Of a DNA stretch of 64,000 nt, positions 1 through 8,380 are shown piece by piece (positions within the stretch are counted from its first letter, which is position 1; every line of letters begins with the position of its first letter). Made by a program: the position numbers and the translations under genes. The stretch comes from Acuticoccus sediminis (lineage in GTDB: Bacteria > Pseudomonadota > Alphaproteobacteria > Rhizobiales > Amorphaceae). Location of the stretch: the NCBI RefSeq assembly GCF_003258595.1, contig NZ_QHHQ01000001.1, positions 682,001 through 746,000 on the forward strand, read 5' to 3'. Below the pieces are notes generated by a model, which worked only from the letters and a program-made list of their open reading frames with translations, was not told where the DNA came from and did not search any database.

Positions 1-1138
1 GAATATTCAGCGTCAACAGCATGAGGTTGCCGATGAACAGCGCCGCGATGAGCCCCCACACGACGTCCGGATTGCGCTGGAACAACAGCGGCCCGGGCGT
101 GATGTTGAGCTGCAGCAGCACGGCGAGGAGCACTGCGGTGGTGCCCGACCCCGGCACGCCGAGCGACAGCATCGGCACCAGCGCGCCGCCGGCGGCGGCA
201 TTGTTGCCGACCTCGGGCGCGACAACGCCGCGCGGATCGCCTTTGCCGAAGCTATCGCCGGCCCGGTCGACCGTCGCCTTCTCAAGCGAGTAGGACAGGA
301 ACGACCCGAGCGAGGCGCCCGCCCCCGGCAGCACCCCGGCGAGGAAGCCGATGACGGTCGAGCGCCCCATGGTTGGGATGCACCGCTTCAGGACGTTCCA
401 GCTCGGCAGCAGGCGGCCGATCTTCGCGCCCGAGTGGCCGGCGGCGCCGCCGCGGTGATGCTCGAGGAAGACGAACACCTCCGACAGCGCGAACAGCCCG
501 ACGATCGCGATCAGGAAGTCGATCCCGTCGTAGAGGTGGATCTCGCCGAAGGTGAAGCGTTCCGATCCGGTCTGCGAGTCGGAGCCGATCATCGCGACGC
601 CAAGCCCCAGTGCCGCGGCAAAGGCGGACTTCGCCTGGTTGGACGAGGAGATCCCGCCGAGCGTCGCGAAGGCGAGTGTGAAGAGGACGAAGTATTCCGC
701 CGGTCCGAACAGGAGCGCGATCTTGACGAGCTGCGGTGCCAGGAGGACGAGCCCGCAGGTGGCAAAGAAGGAGCCGACGAACGAGGCAATCCCCGACAGC
801 GCGAGCGCCTCGCCGGCCCGCCCCTGCCGTGCCATCGGGTAGCCGTCGAGGCAGGTCATCATCGCCGGCTCGTCGCCGGGGATGTTGAGGAGGATCGAGG
901 AGATCCGCCCGCCATACATGCAGCCGTAGTAGACGCTCGTCAGCAAGATGAGCGCGGGCGTTGGACCGAGCCCCAGCGAGAAGGCGATCGGAATGAGGAC
1001 GGCCACACCATTGGCGGGACCGAGCCCCGGCAATGCGCCCATCATCGTGCCGAGGAAGCAGCCGAGGAAAGCGAGCAGGAGGTTCTGGGCGGAGAGGGCG
1101 ACGGCGAACCCGTCGGCGAGCGACGACAAGGTTTCCAT
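1..1138 (-). CDS. tctA: Tripartite tricarboxylate transporter permease, large subunit (partial)
   Basis: This is the N-terminal 379 residues of a TctA-family inner-membrane permease; the reading frame leaves the window at base 1, so about a quarter of the usual ~500 residues is missing. The ATG lies 3 bases after the tctB stop, which implies translational coupling. The protein is a run of hydrophobic segments with family hallmarks: GALPGLGPANGVA near residue 38, a YYGCMYGG motif, an NIPGDEPAM segment, and further on GVLPGAGASLGSF and LGVPGSGTTA. In this family TctA forms the transport channel with the small subunit TctB and takes substrate from the periplasmic protein TctC. The order tctC-tctB-tctA matches a classical TTT operon. 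The substrate (citrate or another carboxylate) cannot be told from sequence. Confidence 0.93.
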   Translation of the reverse strand, partial: METLSSLADGFAVALSAQNLLLAFLGCFLGTMMGALPGLGPANGVAVLIPIAFSLGLGPTPALILLTSVYYGCMYGGRISSILLNIPGDEPAMMTCLDGYPMARQGRAGEALALSGIASFVGSFFATCGLVLLAPQLVKIALLFGPAEYFVLFTLAFATLGGISSSNQAKSAFAAALGLGVAMIGSDSQTGSERFTFGEIHLYDGIDFLIAIVGLFALSEVFVFLEHHRGGAAGHSGAKIGRLLPSWNVLKRCIPTMGRSTVIGFLAGVLPGAGASLGSFLSYSLEKATVDRAGDSFGKGDPRGVVAPEVGNNAAAGGALVPMLSLGVPGSGTTAVLLAVLLQLNITPGPLLFQRNPDVVWGLIAALFIGNLMLLTLNI

Positions 1139-1141
1139 GGG

Positions 1142-1573
1142 TCAATAGCCGAATGGGCCGCGCGCCAGCGACAGGCCTAGAATGAGATGAAAGACGACGT
1201 AGATGCCACCCGAGGTCAGAACGCCGGTCGTGAGCGCGCCAAGGGGGCGCGAGCCGAGCCGCCACGTCAGGTAGGCGGTCGCGAACACCGTGCCGATCAG
1301 GAAGCCGACCTTCGGCAGCGTCCATGCGTAGAGGAACATCACGGCGGCCGCGAAGGCGAGCTCGACGAGGTCGCGCAGGCCGGGCCATTTCGGTTCCGGG
1401 TCGGGCCGCAGGATGAATACGGCCGACGTGATCGCGAGCACCGCCCCGACGATGTACGGGAAGGTGCGCGGGCCGACGACGTCGACCATGAAGCTGTCGG
1501 GAATGATCCACGCCGCCCAGAGATAGAACGCGGCGAGCAGCAGGCCGATGCAGCCGAAGATCCGGTCACTCAT
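1142..1573 (-). CDS. tctB: Tripartite tricarboxylate transporter small permease subunit
   Basis: The 143-residue protein has about four hydrophobic segments (IFGCIGLLLAAFYLWAAWII near the N-terminus, an internal VELAFAAAVMFLYAWTL helix, and a final GIYVVFHLILGLSLARG helix), the usual size and topology of TctB. The start is placed at MSDRIF (1573), preceded by a GAGGAC ribosome site. A frame extension of 21 residues upstream has no membrane or family character. TctB supports the large permease TctA in the inner membrane. It sits between tctC (59 bases upstream) and tctA (3 bases downstream), so the three genes are almost certainly one operon. The family is poorly conserved in sequence, so the call rests on size, topology and context. 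Confidence 0.88.
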   Translation of the reverse strand: MSDRIFGCIGLLLAAFYLWAAWIIPDSFMVDVVGPRTFPYIVGAVLAITSAVFILRPDPEPKWPGLRDLVELAFAAAVMFLYAWTLPKVGFLIGTVFATAYLTWRLGSRPLGALTTGVLTSGGIYVVFHLILGLSLARGPFGY

Positions 1574-1632
1574 GCGATGTCCTCGCGCAAGCGCGGCGGG
1601 AGGCTGCCCGGCGTCGGGCAGCCTCGCAACCG

Positions 1633-2619
1633 TCACTGCAGGATGCCGAGCTCTTTCGACATGGTCTCGACGTCGGCGATGTTCTTCTTGACGAACGCCT
1701 GCATGTCGTCGCCGAAGTTGTTGAACTGCTCGATGGAGGCATCGTCCAACGCCTGCTGGAACTCTGGCGACTCGGTCATCTTCTGGATGGCGTCGCTCCA
1801 GAATGCCTTTGCCGCGTCGGACGCGCCGGCGGGCATGTAGAGGCCGCGCCAGTTCAGGCCATCGACGTCGTAGCCCTGCTCGACGGCGGTCGGAATGTCC
1901 GGAAATGCCTTGAGGCGCTTCGGCCCGAGCACCGCCAGGACGCGCACGTCACCGGACTCGTAGAAGCCGCGCACCTCGGAGAAGTCGCCGGAGAAGACCT
2001 GGACCGAGCCGGAGAGGAGCGAGGTGATCGCCTCGCCGCCACCGGAGAAGGCGACGTATTTCATCTGCCGTACGTCATCCATGCCAGCGGCCTTGCCGAG
2101 CAGCATCGGCTTGATGTGGTCGTAGCTGCCGACCGAGGAGCCGCCGGCGATCGCGATGGAGCGGGGATCGGCCTTGATCGCTTCGACGAGCTCTTTGAGC
2201 GTCTGGTATTCCGAATCCTTGTCGACGGCGATGGCGCCGTACTCCGTGCCGAAGGTGGCGAGCCAGTGGACGTCGTCGGGCGACGAGCCCTTGAAGATCC
2301 CCTGGGCGAGGCGCGCGCTGGTCGAGACCGAGGCCGCGACGATGAGGTTGTCGTCGTCGTTGCGTTCCTTGGTAACGTGGGCGAAGGCGACGCCGCCGCC
2401 GCCCCCGGTCATGTTGGTGACCTGCATCACCTGGTCGATGAGGCCGAGGTCGAAGAGGGTCTTGGCGGTGGTGCGGCAGATGAAGTCCCAGCCGCCGCCC
2501 GGGCTCGCCGGAGCGATGCATTCGGGATGGTCCGGTTTGAAGTCCTGCGCCACCGCCGGACCGACGGCCAGCGCCGCGACGCCGCCCACGAGCGTCGCAC
2601 GAAGGAATTTTGCGAGCAT
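1633..2619 (-). CDS. tctC: Tripartite tricarboxylate transporter substrate-binding protein (TctC/Bug family)
   Basis: This is a 328-residue periplasmic solute-binding protein. It begins with a clear signal peptide (MLAKFLRATLVGGVAALAVG, cleavage expected after AVA-Q). A GGGAGGG ribosome site fixes the ATG at 2619 rather than at an in-frame codon 16 residues upstream. Family motifs include ECIAPASPGGGWDF near the mature N-terminus, which belongs to the first substrate loop, and the GGGGGVAF and FPDIPTAVEQGYD segments. Bug proteins bind carboxylates or related small anions and hand them to TctA/TctB. It is the first gene of the operon and diverges from a GntR regulator that probably controls it. 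The actual ligand is unknown. Confidence 0.93.
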   Translation of the reverse strand: MLAKFLRATLVGGVAALAVGPAVAQDFKPDHPECIAPASPGGGWDFICRTTAKTLFDLGLIDQVMQVTNMTGGGGGVAFAHVTKERNDDDNLIVAASVSTSARLAQGIFKGSSPDDVHWLATFGTEYGAIAVDKDSEYQTLKELVEAIKADPRSIAIAGGSSVGSYDHIKPMLLGKAAGMDDVRQMKYVAFSGGGEAITSLLSGSVQVFSGDFSEVRGFYESGDVRVLAVLGPKRLKAFPDIPTAVEQGYDVDGLNWRGLYMPAGASDAAKAFWSDAIQKMTESPEFQQALDDASIEQFNNFGDDMQAFVKKNIADVETMSKELGILQ

Positions 2620-2684
2620 GACAGCCCTCCCTTTTGATTTGTTTCTTTGGCCGTCTTCGCGGCTCATCCGGATTTTGTACCTTT

Positions 2685-2703
2685 ATATTGTAAAAGCCAA
2701 TAT
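2685..2703. promoter_or_regulatory. Candidate operator in the tctC/gntR divergent region
   Basis: A perfect inverted repeat ATATTG-N7-CAATAT lies in an AT-rich patch 66 bases upstream of the tctC start. A single ATATTG half-site recurs at 2939-2944, about 36 bases before the gntR start. Elsewhere the 360-base divergent region (2620-2979) shows no gene. Position and symmetry fit a binding site for the adjacent GntR-family regulator; this is inference only. Confidence 0.4.
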
Positions 2704-2979
2704 CTATCGGGCATGAAATTCGGATCGCCGCGTTGGCCGCATTTTGATGCGGGGACGACGGGGCGTCGACGTCGCCCGCACGCAGTCTCAGGGGTCGCCG
2801 TTCCGAGGCCGGACCACCCACGCCTTCATGGGAGCCGTGAACCATGGTGGGCGGCGGCCCGGCGCGGTCTCATGCGCTCTCCCGCCAAGGCGCGTCTGCC
2901 GAGAGCGCAACCGCTGGACACCCCGTCGACGCGGATCGATATTGCACTTCTAGTCCGATAAAGATTGGAGATTGGCCCG

Positions 2980-3885
2980 ATGGCGGACGCCCTCGCTCGG
3001 CGCAGCAGCGTATCGGGAGACCTTGCGAGCGCGATGGCGCGCGAGATTGCGGCAGGACGATTCGAGATCGGCCAGCACATTGTCGCGCAGTCGGTCGCCG
3101 ACCGATACGGCGTCTCGCGCTCGCCGGTGCGACACGCCCTCGAGGAACTCGCCATGCAAGGCTTGATCGAACGCCGCGAGAACCGGGGATACTTCGTGGC
3201 GGTGCGCCCCGCCGAGGCGGCGGCGTTTCCGGTCGATCCCTCGTCGAAGGAGGCCGCCTATCACGCGATTGCCGCGGACCGCCGCGACGACACCCTGCCC
3301 ACGGACGTTTCAGAGCAACTACTTCGGGAGCGCTATGGCCTGTCTAAGGCCAAGGTGAAGGATGTCATGCTGCGGGCCGTACGCGAAGGCTGGGCCGAGC
3401 GAAAGCCGGGCTACGGGTGGCGCTTCCTGGATGTCGCGCAAACCCCGAAATCCTTTCGGCAGATCTATGAGTTTCGTATGGCGATCGAACCGGCGGCGAT
3501 GCTGGTCCCCGAATATAGCCCAAGCGCCGCCGTGCTCGATTCTCTGGCAGCCGAGCAGAGCCGGATGCTCGACCGCGATGTCACGCGGCAGAACGTGGAG
3601 GACCTGCTGAACGCAGGAACGCGCTTCCACGAGGAGCTCATCAAGTTCTCCGGCAATCCCTACTTCCACTCGACCCTGGTGCAGATCAACCGGATGCGCC
3701 GACTGTTCGAGTATGAGACCGCGTTCATGTCCGAGCGGTTCCAGATCCAGTGCCGGGACCATCTTCACCTCATCGAGCTGCTGCGGTGCGGTGAGATCAT
3801 CGAGGCGTCATACGCCATGCGCCGCCACCTCGCCGGCGCGCTGACCTGGAAGCAGTCGCAAATCGCCAATGACAGGCGCCGTTAG
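2980..3885 (+). CDS. GntR/FadR-family regulator with two winged-helix domains
   Basis: A 301-residue regulator diverging from tctCBA. The ATG at 2980 has a GGAG site 9 bases upstream; a TTG five codons earlier is less likely. Residues ~12-76 form a typical GntR winged helix (VADRYGVSRSPVRHALEELA then GLIERRENRGYFV). Residues ~85-152 form a second, weaker winged helix (LLRERYGLSKAKVKDVMLRA then WAERKPGYGWRF). Residues ~155-300 form the all-helical FCD ligand domain with histidines of the metal/ligand pocket (RFHEELIKFSGN, DHLHLIELL, MRRHLAGA). FCD regulators typically bind small carboxylates, so it probably controls the neighbouring transporter in response to its substrate (inference). Confidence 0.88.
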   Translation: MADALARRSSVSGDLASAMAREIAAGRFEIGQHIVAQSVADRYGVSRSPVRHALEELAMQGLIERRENRGYFVAVRPAEAAAFPVDPSSKEAAYHAIAADRRDDTLPTDVSEQLLRERYGLSKAKVKDVMLRAVREGWAERKPGYGWRFLDVAQTPKSFRQIYEFRMAIEPAAMLVPEYSPSAAVLDSLAAEQSRMLDRDVTRQNVEDLLNAGTRFHEELIKFSGNPYFHSTLVQINRMRRLFEYETAFMSERFQIQCRDHLHLIELLRCGEIIEASYAMRRHLAGALTWKQSQIANDRRR

Positions 3886-4191
3886 ACGTCTTGCACTTTT
3901 GGTCGCATAAGATCAGAAATTGGTGTCTGTTTCTCGCGGCGCAAAGTGTACCATCCGCTCCCAAGGCGACACCCTTCGCGTCCGGAAAAGGCACGGACGG
4001 CCGACGTGCTTATGGCCCGCACGGCGACGTTGACCGGCATCTCAGAGGATCTTGAGGCCTCGGTCAGCCGATAGAGAATCGACTGATCACGGGAGAAAGA
4101 TGAGGCGAGCGCCGTGTGTTCGGCGTGACCAGCGCAGTCGGCACTCGATTGGACGCCCCCTGTAGGGCTGGCATCTGCGTCAGATCCGGCG
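3886..4191. other. Intergenic, no gene seen
   Basis: This ~300-base stretch lies between gntR and the first phage-lysis remnant. No frame with family character, RNA gene or clear hairpin was recognised. Confidence 0.5.
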
Positions 4192-4465
4192 AGCCAGCTG
4201 CTCGGCTATCGCTGGCCAAGCGATGCGGCGCTGCCGCCCGACATCGAGCCGCTGGCAAAGTCCGGCGTCGTGCAGGGCACGAGCATCGCCGTCGCCAGAG
4301 GCGGCGCGATCGTCGCTGAGAGCCTTCCTACGCTGGTCACTGAACTCGAACGGGCCGATCGGCACATCCAGGCGGACACCAACTTCGGCATCGCGATCGG
4401 TGTGCTGATTGTCGCCGGCGGCGGGTACGCGCTCTGGAGGCGGATCAAGGCCGCTCGGCAGTTGG
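4192..4465 (+). pseudogene. 3' fragment of a phage lysis gene (copy 1)
   Basis: This encodes SQLLGYRWPSDAALPPDIEP, then a Val/Ala/Gly-rich stretch, LERADRHIQAD, and a membrane segment (IAIGVLIVAGGGYALWRR). It closely matches the 3' end of the larger remnant at 8381-9033 in both DNA and protein. Homology begins abruptly at the AGCCAGCTGCTCGGC boundary and ends after CGCTCGGCAG. There is no start and no catalytic region, so it is a dead fragment. It is the C-terminal part of a TIGR02594-type phage cell-wall hydrolase with a C-terminal membrane anchor (family recognition, not a search). Confidence 0.75.
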
Positions 4466-4556
4466 GCGCCAACTTCAAACGTCTCGAATTCCCTCAACCG
4501 GGTGGGGGTGTTGCAGGTCTTGACCTAGGCGGATGGCCGCAACCGTTCGCCCTGTG

Positions 4557-5324
4557 TCAGAGCTTGTAGCCGCCGCTTGCCTCGATCACCTGGCCGGTGA
4601 CCCAGCGGCCTGCGTCCGAGGCGAGGAATGCCACCACGGCGGCTATGTCGGCGACCTCGCCGAAGCGGCCGAGCGCGGTGTCAGCCTCGATTGCCTTCAC
4701 CGTATCGTCGCTGTCGCGAACGGCGGCGTTCATGTCGGTGCGGACCCAGCCCGGTGCGACGGCATTTACTGTGATCCCGCGCGGGCCCAGCTCCATAGCG
4801 AGGGTGTGGGTCAGGTTGTTGATGGCCGCCTTGGCCATGGAATAGATTGGGACGGGCTGAAGCGGTCGCGTCCCCGCGGCGGATGAGAGGTTGACGATCC
4901 GCGCGCCGGCCGAGAGGCGGCTCAATGCGGACTGGACCATGAAGAACGGCGCGCGGGCATGCACGGCGAACATCGCGTCCCAGGCGTCGGGGGTCGCATC
5001 GCCGAGACCACCCCAACCGGAGTTGCCGGCGTTGTTGACCAGGATGTCGAGCGTTGCGCGAGTGCTCCGCTTGGCGAGTTCGGCATCGAGCCGATCGAAA
5101 AGCGTCGGGATGTCGGCCGCCGAGCCAAGGTCCGCCTGCAGCGCGAAGGCGTTGCCGCCGGCCGCCTCGATCGCGGCGACCGTGTCCGCAGCACCTGCTG
5201 CGCTCTCGTGGTAGGTGATGGCGACGGTGGCGCCACCGGCGGCGAGGCGTTCGGCGATCGCTCGGCCGATGCCGCGCGATCCGCCGGTGACGAGGGCGAT
5301 CTTGCCCGCGTGGAACTGCGTCAT
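4557..5324 (-). CDS. Short-chain dehydrogenase/reductase (SDR), classical type
   Basis: A 255-residue classical SDR. The Rossmann motif TGGSRGIG is at residues 13-20, NNAG at 97-100, the catalytic serine in NLSSAAG near 147-148, and the YxxxK pair at Y161 and K165. The C-terminal GQVIEASGGYKL region has the usual family end. It should reduce or oxidise a carbonyl/alcohol with NAD(P)H; the substrate is not predictable. The next gene upstream is an NADPH:F420-reductase-like protein 53 bases away on the same strand, possibly one transcript. It ends about 90 bases from the phage-lysis fragment at 4192-4465. Confidence 0.93.
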   Translation of the reverse strand: MTQFHAGKIALVTGGSRGIGRAIAERLAAGGATVAITYHESAAGAADTVAAIEAAGGNAFALQADLGSAADIPTLFDRLDAELAKRSTRATLDILVNNAGNSGWGGLGDATPDAWDAMFAVHARAPFFMVQSALSRLSAGARIVNLSSAAGTRPLQPVPIYSMAKAAINNLTHTLAMELGPRGITVNAVAPGWVRTDMNAAVRDSDDTVKAIEADTALGRFGEVADIAAVVAFLASDAGRWVTGQVIEASGGYKL

Positions 5325-5377
5325 TCTGATTCTCGATGTGGGGTTGGTGGACTGTGCTGGGGTTGCCGCGGAGCTGT

Positions 5378-6076
5378 TCAGGCGGCGCGCTCGCGCATGA
5401 TCGGCCCGGGACTTGCCTCGACGACCGACAGCGCAAGGCGCACGAGGTCGGCATCACCGCGATACTCGTTGTCGGCGACGTGGTGCAGGAGAACGCCGAG
5501 CTGCTCGAGCTGGCGGGCGCTCTTCAGCGGGCCCGCGTTGACAGCCCCGAAGCCGGCGTCCTCGATGAGGCCGCGCGTCAGCCGGCCGGCTGCCGCATCG
5601 TCGCTCGCGTAGAAGATGCCGGGCCGCGACGGGGACGTCGCCCATGCCGCGGCTTCGAGCACAGGCGCCGCCATGAGGTTGAACGCCTTGACCACCCGTG
5701 CTTCGGGCATGCGCTGCTGCAGTGCCTCAGCGGTGGAGCTTTCCTGCATGAACGCGAGGTCGTGGGTATGCCGGAAGTCGGCATCCACGTTGAGCGGGTT
5801 CATCGTCTCGATCACGACCTTGCCGTGGAGCGCCTCCCGGGCTTCGCCGACGACCGCGTCCATGCGCGGCCAGTAGACCGAGAAGAGGACAACGTCGCCG
5901 GCTTCGGCAGCCTCACGGATCGACCCGAGGCGCGCTCGGTCCCCGAGTTCGAAGAGAAGCGGTGCGAGCTTCCTGTCCTCGCCGTCCTTGGCGAGGATGA
6001 GGTCGTGCCCAGCGTGTGCCCACGCTCTCGCGAGGCGGCTGCCGAGGTTTCCGGTATTGAGAATTCCGATCTTCAT
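5378..6076 (-). CDS. NADPH-dependent F420-reductase-like NAD(P)-binding protein
   Basis: A 232-residue protein starting MKIGILNTGNLGSRLARAWA, a GxGxxG-type dinucleotide fold in which the usual second glycine context reads NTGNLG. Downstream motifs VVLFSVYWPRMDAV, VVIETMNPLN and ARVVKAFNLMAAPVLE match the NpdG/NADP-oxidoreductase coenzyme-F420-dependent family found widely outside F420 producers. The start is placed at MKIG because the 21 upstream in-frame residues have no family character. A second member of the family lies at 7193-8002, with a LysR gene between. The biochemical role of these proteins in non-F420 bacteria is not established. Confidence 0.85.
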   Translation of the reverse strand: MKIGILNTGNLGSRLARAWAHAGHDLILAKDGEDRKLAPLLFELGDRARLGSIREAAEAGDVVLFSVYWPRMDAVVGEAREALHGKVVIETMNPLNVDADFRHTHDLAFMQESSTAEALQQRMPEARVVKAFNLMAAPVLEAAAWATSPSRPGIFYASDDAAAGRLTRGLIEDAGFGAVNAGPLKSARQLEQLGVLLHHVADNEYRGDADLVRLALSVVEASPGPIMRERAA

Positions 6077-6202
6077 CACGATCCGATCCGATTTGAACTT
6101 CGCTTCGAGCTGCAAAGTGGGGGATCGTCGCTGGATCATTAGACGCGCCGCGGGCGTCAGACCGTTGTCGGAAGGCGCAACAGTGGGCTTCAGCGCAGTC
6201 GT

Positions 6203-7111
6203 CTACCCGGTCGTGTCGGGACGATCGTCGAAGGCGTCGCGGCAGAGGTCGACGAAGCCGCGCACCTTCGGGTCCATGTAGCGGGTGGATGCGAACACGG
6301 CGTGAACCGGCAGGGGCGTGCTCGCCCAACCGGGCAAGACGCTCGAGAGCGTGCCCTCGTCGATGTGCGGGGCGGCCATGAAGCGAGGCAGGAGAGCGAT
6401 GCCGAGGCCCGACGATGCCATGTTCTTGACGGCGATGGTATTGTCCAAGGCACACCGGGGAACGGACGAAATCTTCACCGTCGCCTCGCCGTTGACGAGG
6501 GTCCAGCTCGTCCGGCGACCGGTTGTCTTCATGACGAGGTCGTGCCGTCGCAGCTCCTCGACCGTCCGCGGCGACCCGGCGCGCGCGAGGTATTGCGGGG
6601 ACGCGAAAAGGCCGTAGCCGATCTCGCCCAGCTTTCGCGCCGACAGATCCGAGTCCGGCAGGCTGCCAATGCGGATCGCGACGTCGATTCCCTCATGGAT
6701 GATGTCGACGAAATGGTTCGAGTAGACCGCGTCCACGCTGACACCCGGCCACTTCGACAGATACGCGGCGATCCAGCGATCGACCTTCGTCGTACCGAAC
6801 TCCGGAGTCGTCGCGAGGCGCAGGCGGCCCTTGGGGTCGCCTCGCTGTTGTGCGACGGCAGCCTCCGCCGCTTCCGCCGCCGCAAGGATCGTGGACACCC
6901 GCTCGAAGTAGTCGCGGCCCACCTCGGTCACGCTGAGCCTGCGGGTGGACCGGTTCAGGAGACGCGCATCGAGCTTCTCCTCGATCCGCTGCACGATCCG
7001 GCTGACGCGCGCCTTATCGGTCTCGAGGCGCTGCGCCGCGGCGGTGAATGATCCCTCCGTCACCACCGCGACGAAAACCTGCATCTCGGAAATGCCGACC
7101 GTTGCTGTCAT
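6203..7111 (-). CDS. LysR-family transcriptional regulator
   Basis: A 302-residue LysR regulator. Residues ~5-65 form the winged helix (VFVAVVTEGSFTAAAQRLE, then VSRIVQRIEEKLDARLLNRS and LSVTEVGRDYF). The remainder is the periplasmic-binding-like effector domain with GRLRLATTPEFG and IDVAIRIGSLPDSDL. ATG at 7111 is chosen over a TTG 12 codons upstream. It resembles the single-gene group of LysR proteins that control oxidoreductases (CrgA-like). It lies between two NADPH:F420-reductase-like genes on the same strand, which are plausible targets (inference). Confidence 0.92.
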   Translation of the reverse strand: MTATVGISEMQVFVAVVTEGSFTAAAQRLETDKARVSRIVQRIEEKLDARLLNRSTRRLSVTEVGRDYFERVSTILAAAEAAEAAVAQQRGDPKGRLRLATTPEFGTTKVDRWIAAYLSKWPGVSVDAVYSNHFVDIIHEGIDVAIRIGSLPDSDLSARKLGEIGYGLFASPQYLARAGSPRTVEELRRHDLVMKTTGRRTSWTLVNGEATVKISSVPRCALDNTIAVKNMASSGLGIALLPRFMAAPHIDEGTLSSVLPGWASTPLPVHAVFASTRYMDPKVRGFVDLCRDAFDDRPDTTG

Positions 7112-7192
7112 GGACAACATTTTGTCACGCACCGCCGGATTGCTCAATCGACGCCGCGAGAGGCTTCTGCATCAGCGCGAGCGGAGAACGGA

Positions 7193-8002
7193 TCAGCCTT
7201 TGACGGTCTCGGGGCTGGCCTGTTCGAGGAACAGGTCGATGTGGACCTGCGGCATCCCCTCGAGGGTTCCGCCGATAGGCGACGGGCGCGTCGCATCGGC
7301 GATCAGGGTGCGCGCCTCGTCCTTCGAGACGGGCCGACCCGGTTGCTGGTAGATCCGCTTCGCCTCGTCGCCGGACACGCCCTCGGGTACATGCGGTGCG
7401 TAGCGCCAGAAGTAGATCGGCGTACCGGGCTCGATGCGCCAGCTCTCCGCGAGCGCGCCGGCGTCGATCACGTCGTAGCCGATGGTCTCGATGAAGCGGG
7501 TGACGGCACCCTTCGCCGCGTTGTCGTCACCGGCGATCGGCAGGGTCGTGCGCTCGGGGCTTCCCTCGGGCCGGGCGTTGCTCGCGATGTGGAGCCAGCT
7601 GAGATTGTGGAGCCCCTTCACCAGCCTCGCGCCGGAGAGCTGCCGCTGCATCAGTTCGCTTGAGGTCAGCTCGCCACTGTCGAGGTCGGCGCGGTGGAAG
7701 CCGCCCATCCCGGGATAGTAGTTCGTCTGGTCGAGCACGACCTTGCCGGCGAACGCGTTGGCCGGCAGGTTTGCAAACGATGCAAGCGGAAGCGAGAGGA
7801 TAACGATGTCGCCGGCGGCGATTGCCTCCTCGACGGTCCCGGCGCGCGCGAGCGGGCCGAGTTCGCGGGCCAGCTCGGCAAGCGACTCCGGGCCCCGCGT
7901 GTTGCTTACGACGACATGGTACCCGGCGGAAACCGCAAGTCGAGCGACTGCCTTGCCGACCAGGCCTGCGCCGATCATTCCGATTGTCTGTGTCAAACTC
8001 AT
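7193..8002 (-). CDS. NADPH-dependent F420-reductase-like NAD(P)-binding protein (second copy)
   Basis: A 269-residue protein with an N-terminal nucleotide-binding motif (MIGAGLVGKAVARLAVSAGY), VVVSNTRGPESL and KVVLDQTNYYPG, followed by a longer C-terminal region than its neighbour at 5378-6076. It belongs to the same broad NADP-oxidoreductase/pyrroline-carboxylate-reductase-like fold. A strong AAGGAG site sits only one base from the ATG at 8002 but 7 bases before an in-frame TTG at 7996, so the true start may be the TTG. Substrate unknown. It is immediately upstream of the LysR gene on the same strand. Confidence 0.84.
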   Translation of the reverse strand: MSLTQTIGMIGAGLVGKAVARLAVSAGYHVVVSNTRGPESLAELARELGPLARAGTVEEAIAAGDIVILSLPLASFANLPANAFAGKVVLDQTNYYPGMGGFHRADLDSGELTSSELMQRQLSGARLVKGLHNLSWLHIASNARPEGSPERTTLPIAGDDNAAKGAVTRFIETIGYDVIDAGALAESWRIEPGTPIYFWRYAPHVPEGVSGDEAKRIYQQPGRPVSKDEARTLIADATRPSPIGGTLEGMPQVHIDLFLEQASPETVKG

Positions 8003-8380
8003 GCTCCTTGTGGGTGGCGCCACGCGCTGACGATGAGGCGCGCATCGCGAGCCGGTCGAACGACAGGGGCCGTTCCAACCAACAGGAGCGGGAAATGGGT
8101 TGGCCGCAGCGTGAGCAACAGTAAGGCGAGGAGCAACGCTCTGTTGTCCATCAGGCCAACAAGGTGTGCACTGAGCAAGGGGCGCCAGACCAGGCCGCTG
8201 CGCCTCAAATGTAGCCCCACCCCAGGTTCGAACCCTATTCGCCCGAGACGGCACCGCCCAACGTCCTGTACGCCAAATTCAATCGGATGAGGGTCACTCG
8301 CGCCTAGGTGCTGGCAATACCGTCTGCCCGGCGCGCCTTGTGCGGGCTCATTTCGTTGGGAGGTTCCTCAAACGCCAAAG
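8003..8380. other. Intergenic, no supported gene
   Basis: About 380 bases between an NADPH-binding gene and the phage-lysis remnant. A GGTTCGAACCC sequence near 8222 resembles a tRNA T-loop, but the stem does not pair and no tRNA can be folded around it. Nothing else is recognised. Confidence 0.45.

Noticed and set aside
282-1511. A 409-codon minus-strand frame spanning tctA and tctB
   Set aside because: Arg-rich out-of-frame shadow; the real tctA and tctB frames have family motifs and membrane helices.
8215-8260. tRNA-like T-loop GGTTCGAACCC that might be a phage attachment site
   Set aside because: The flanking bases do not form a 5-bp T stem on either strand and no acceptor, D or anticodon arm can be folded.
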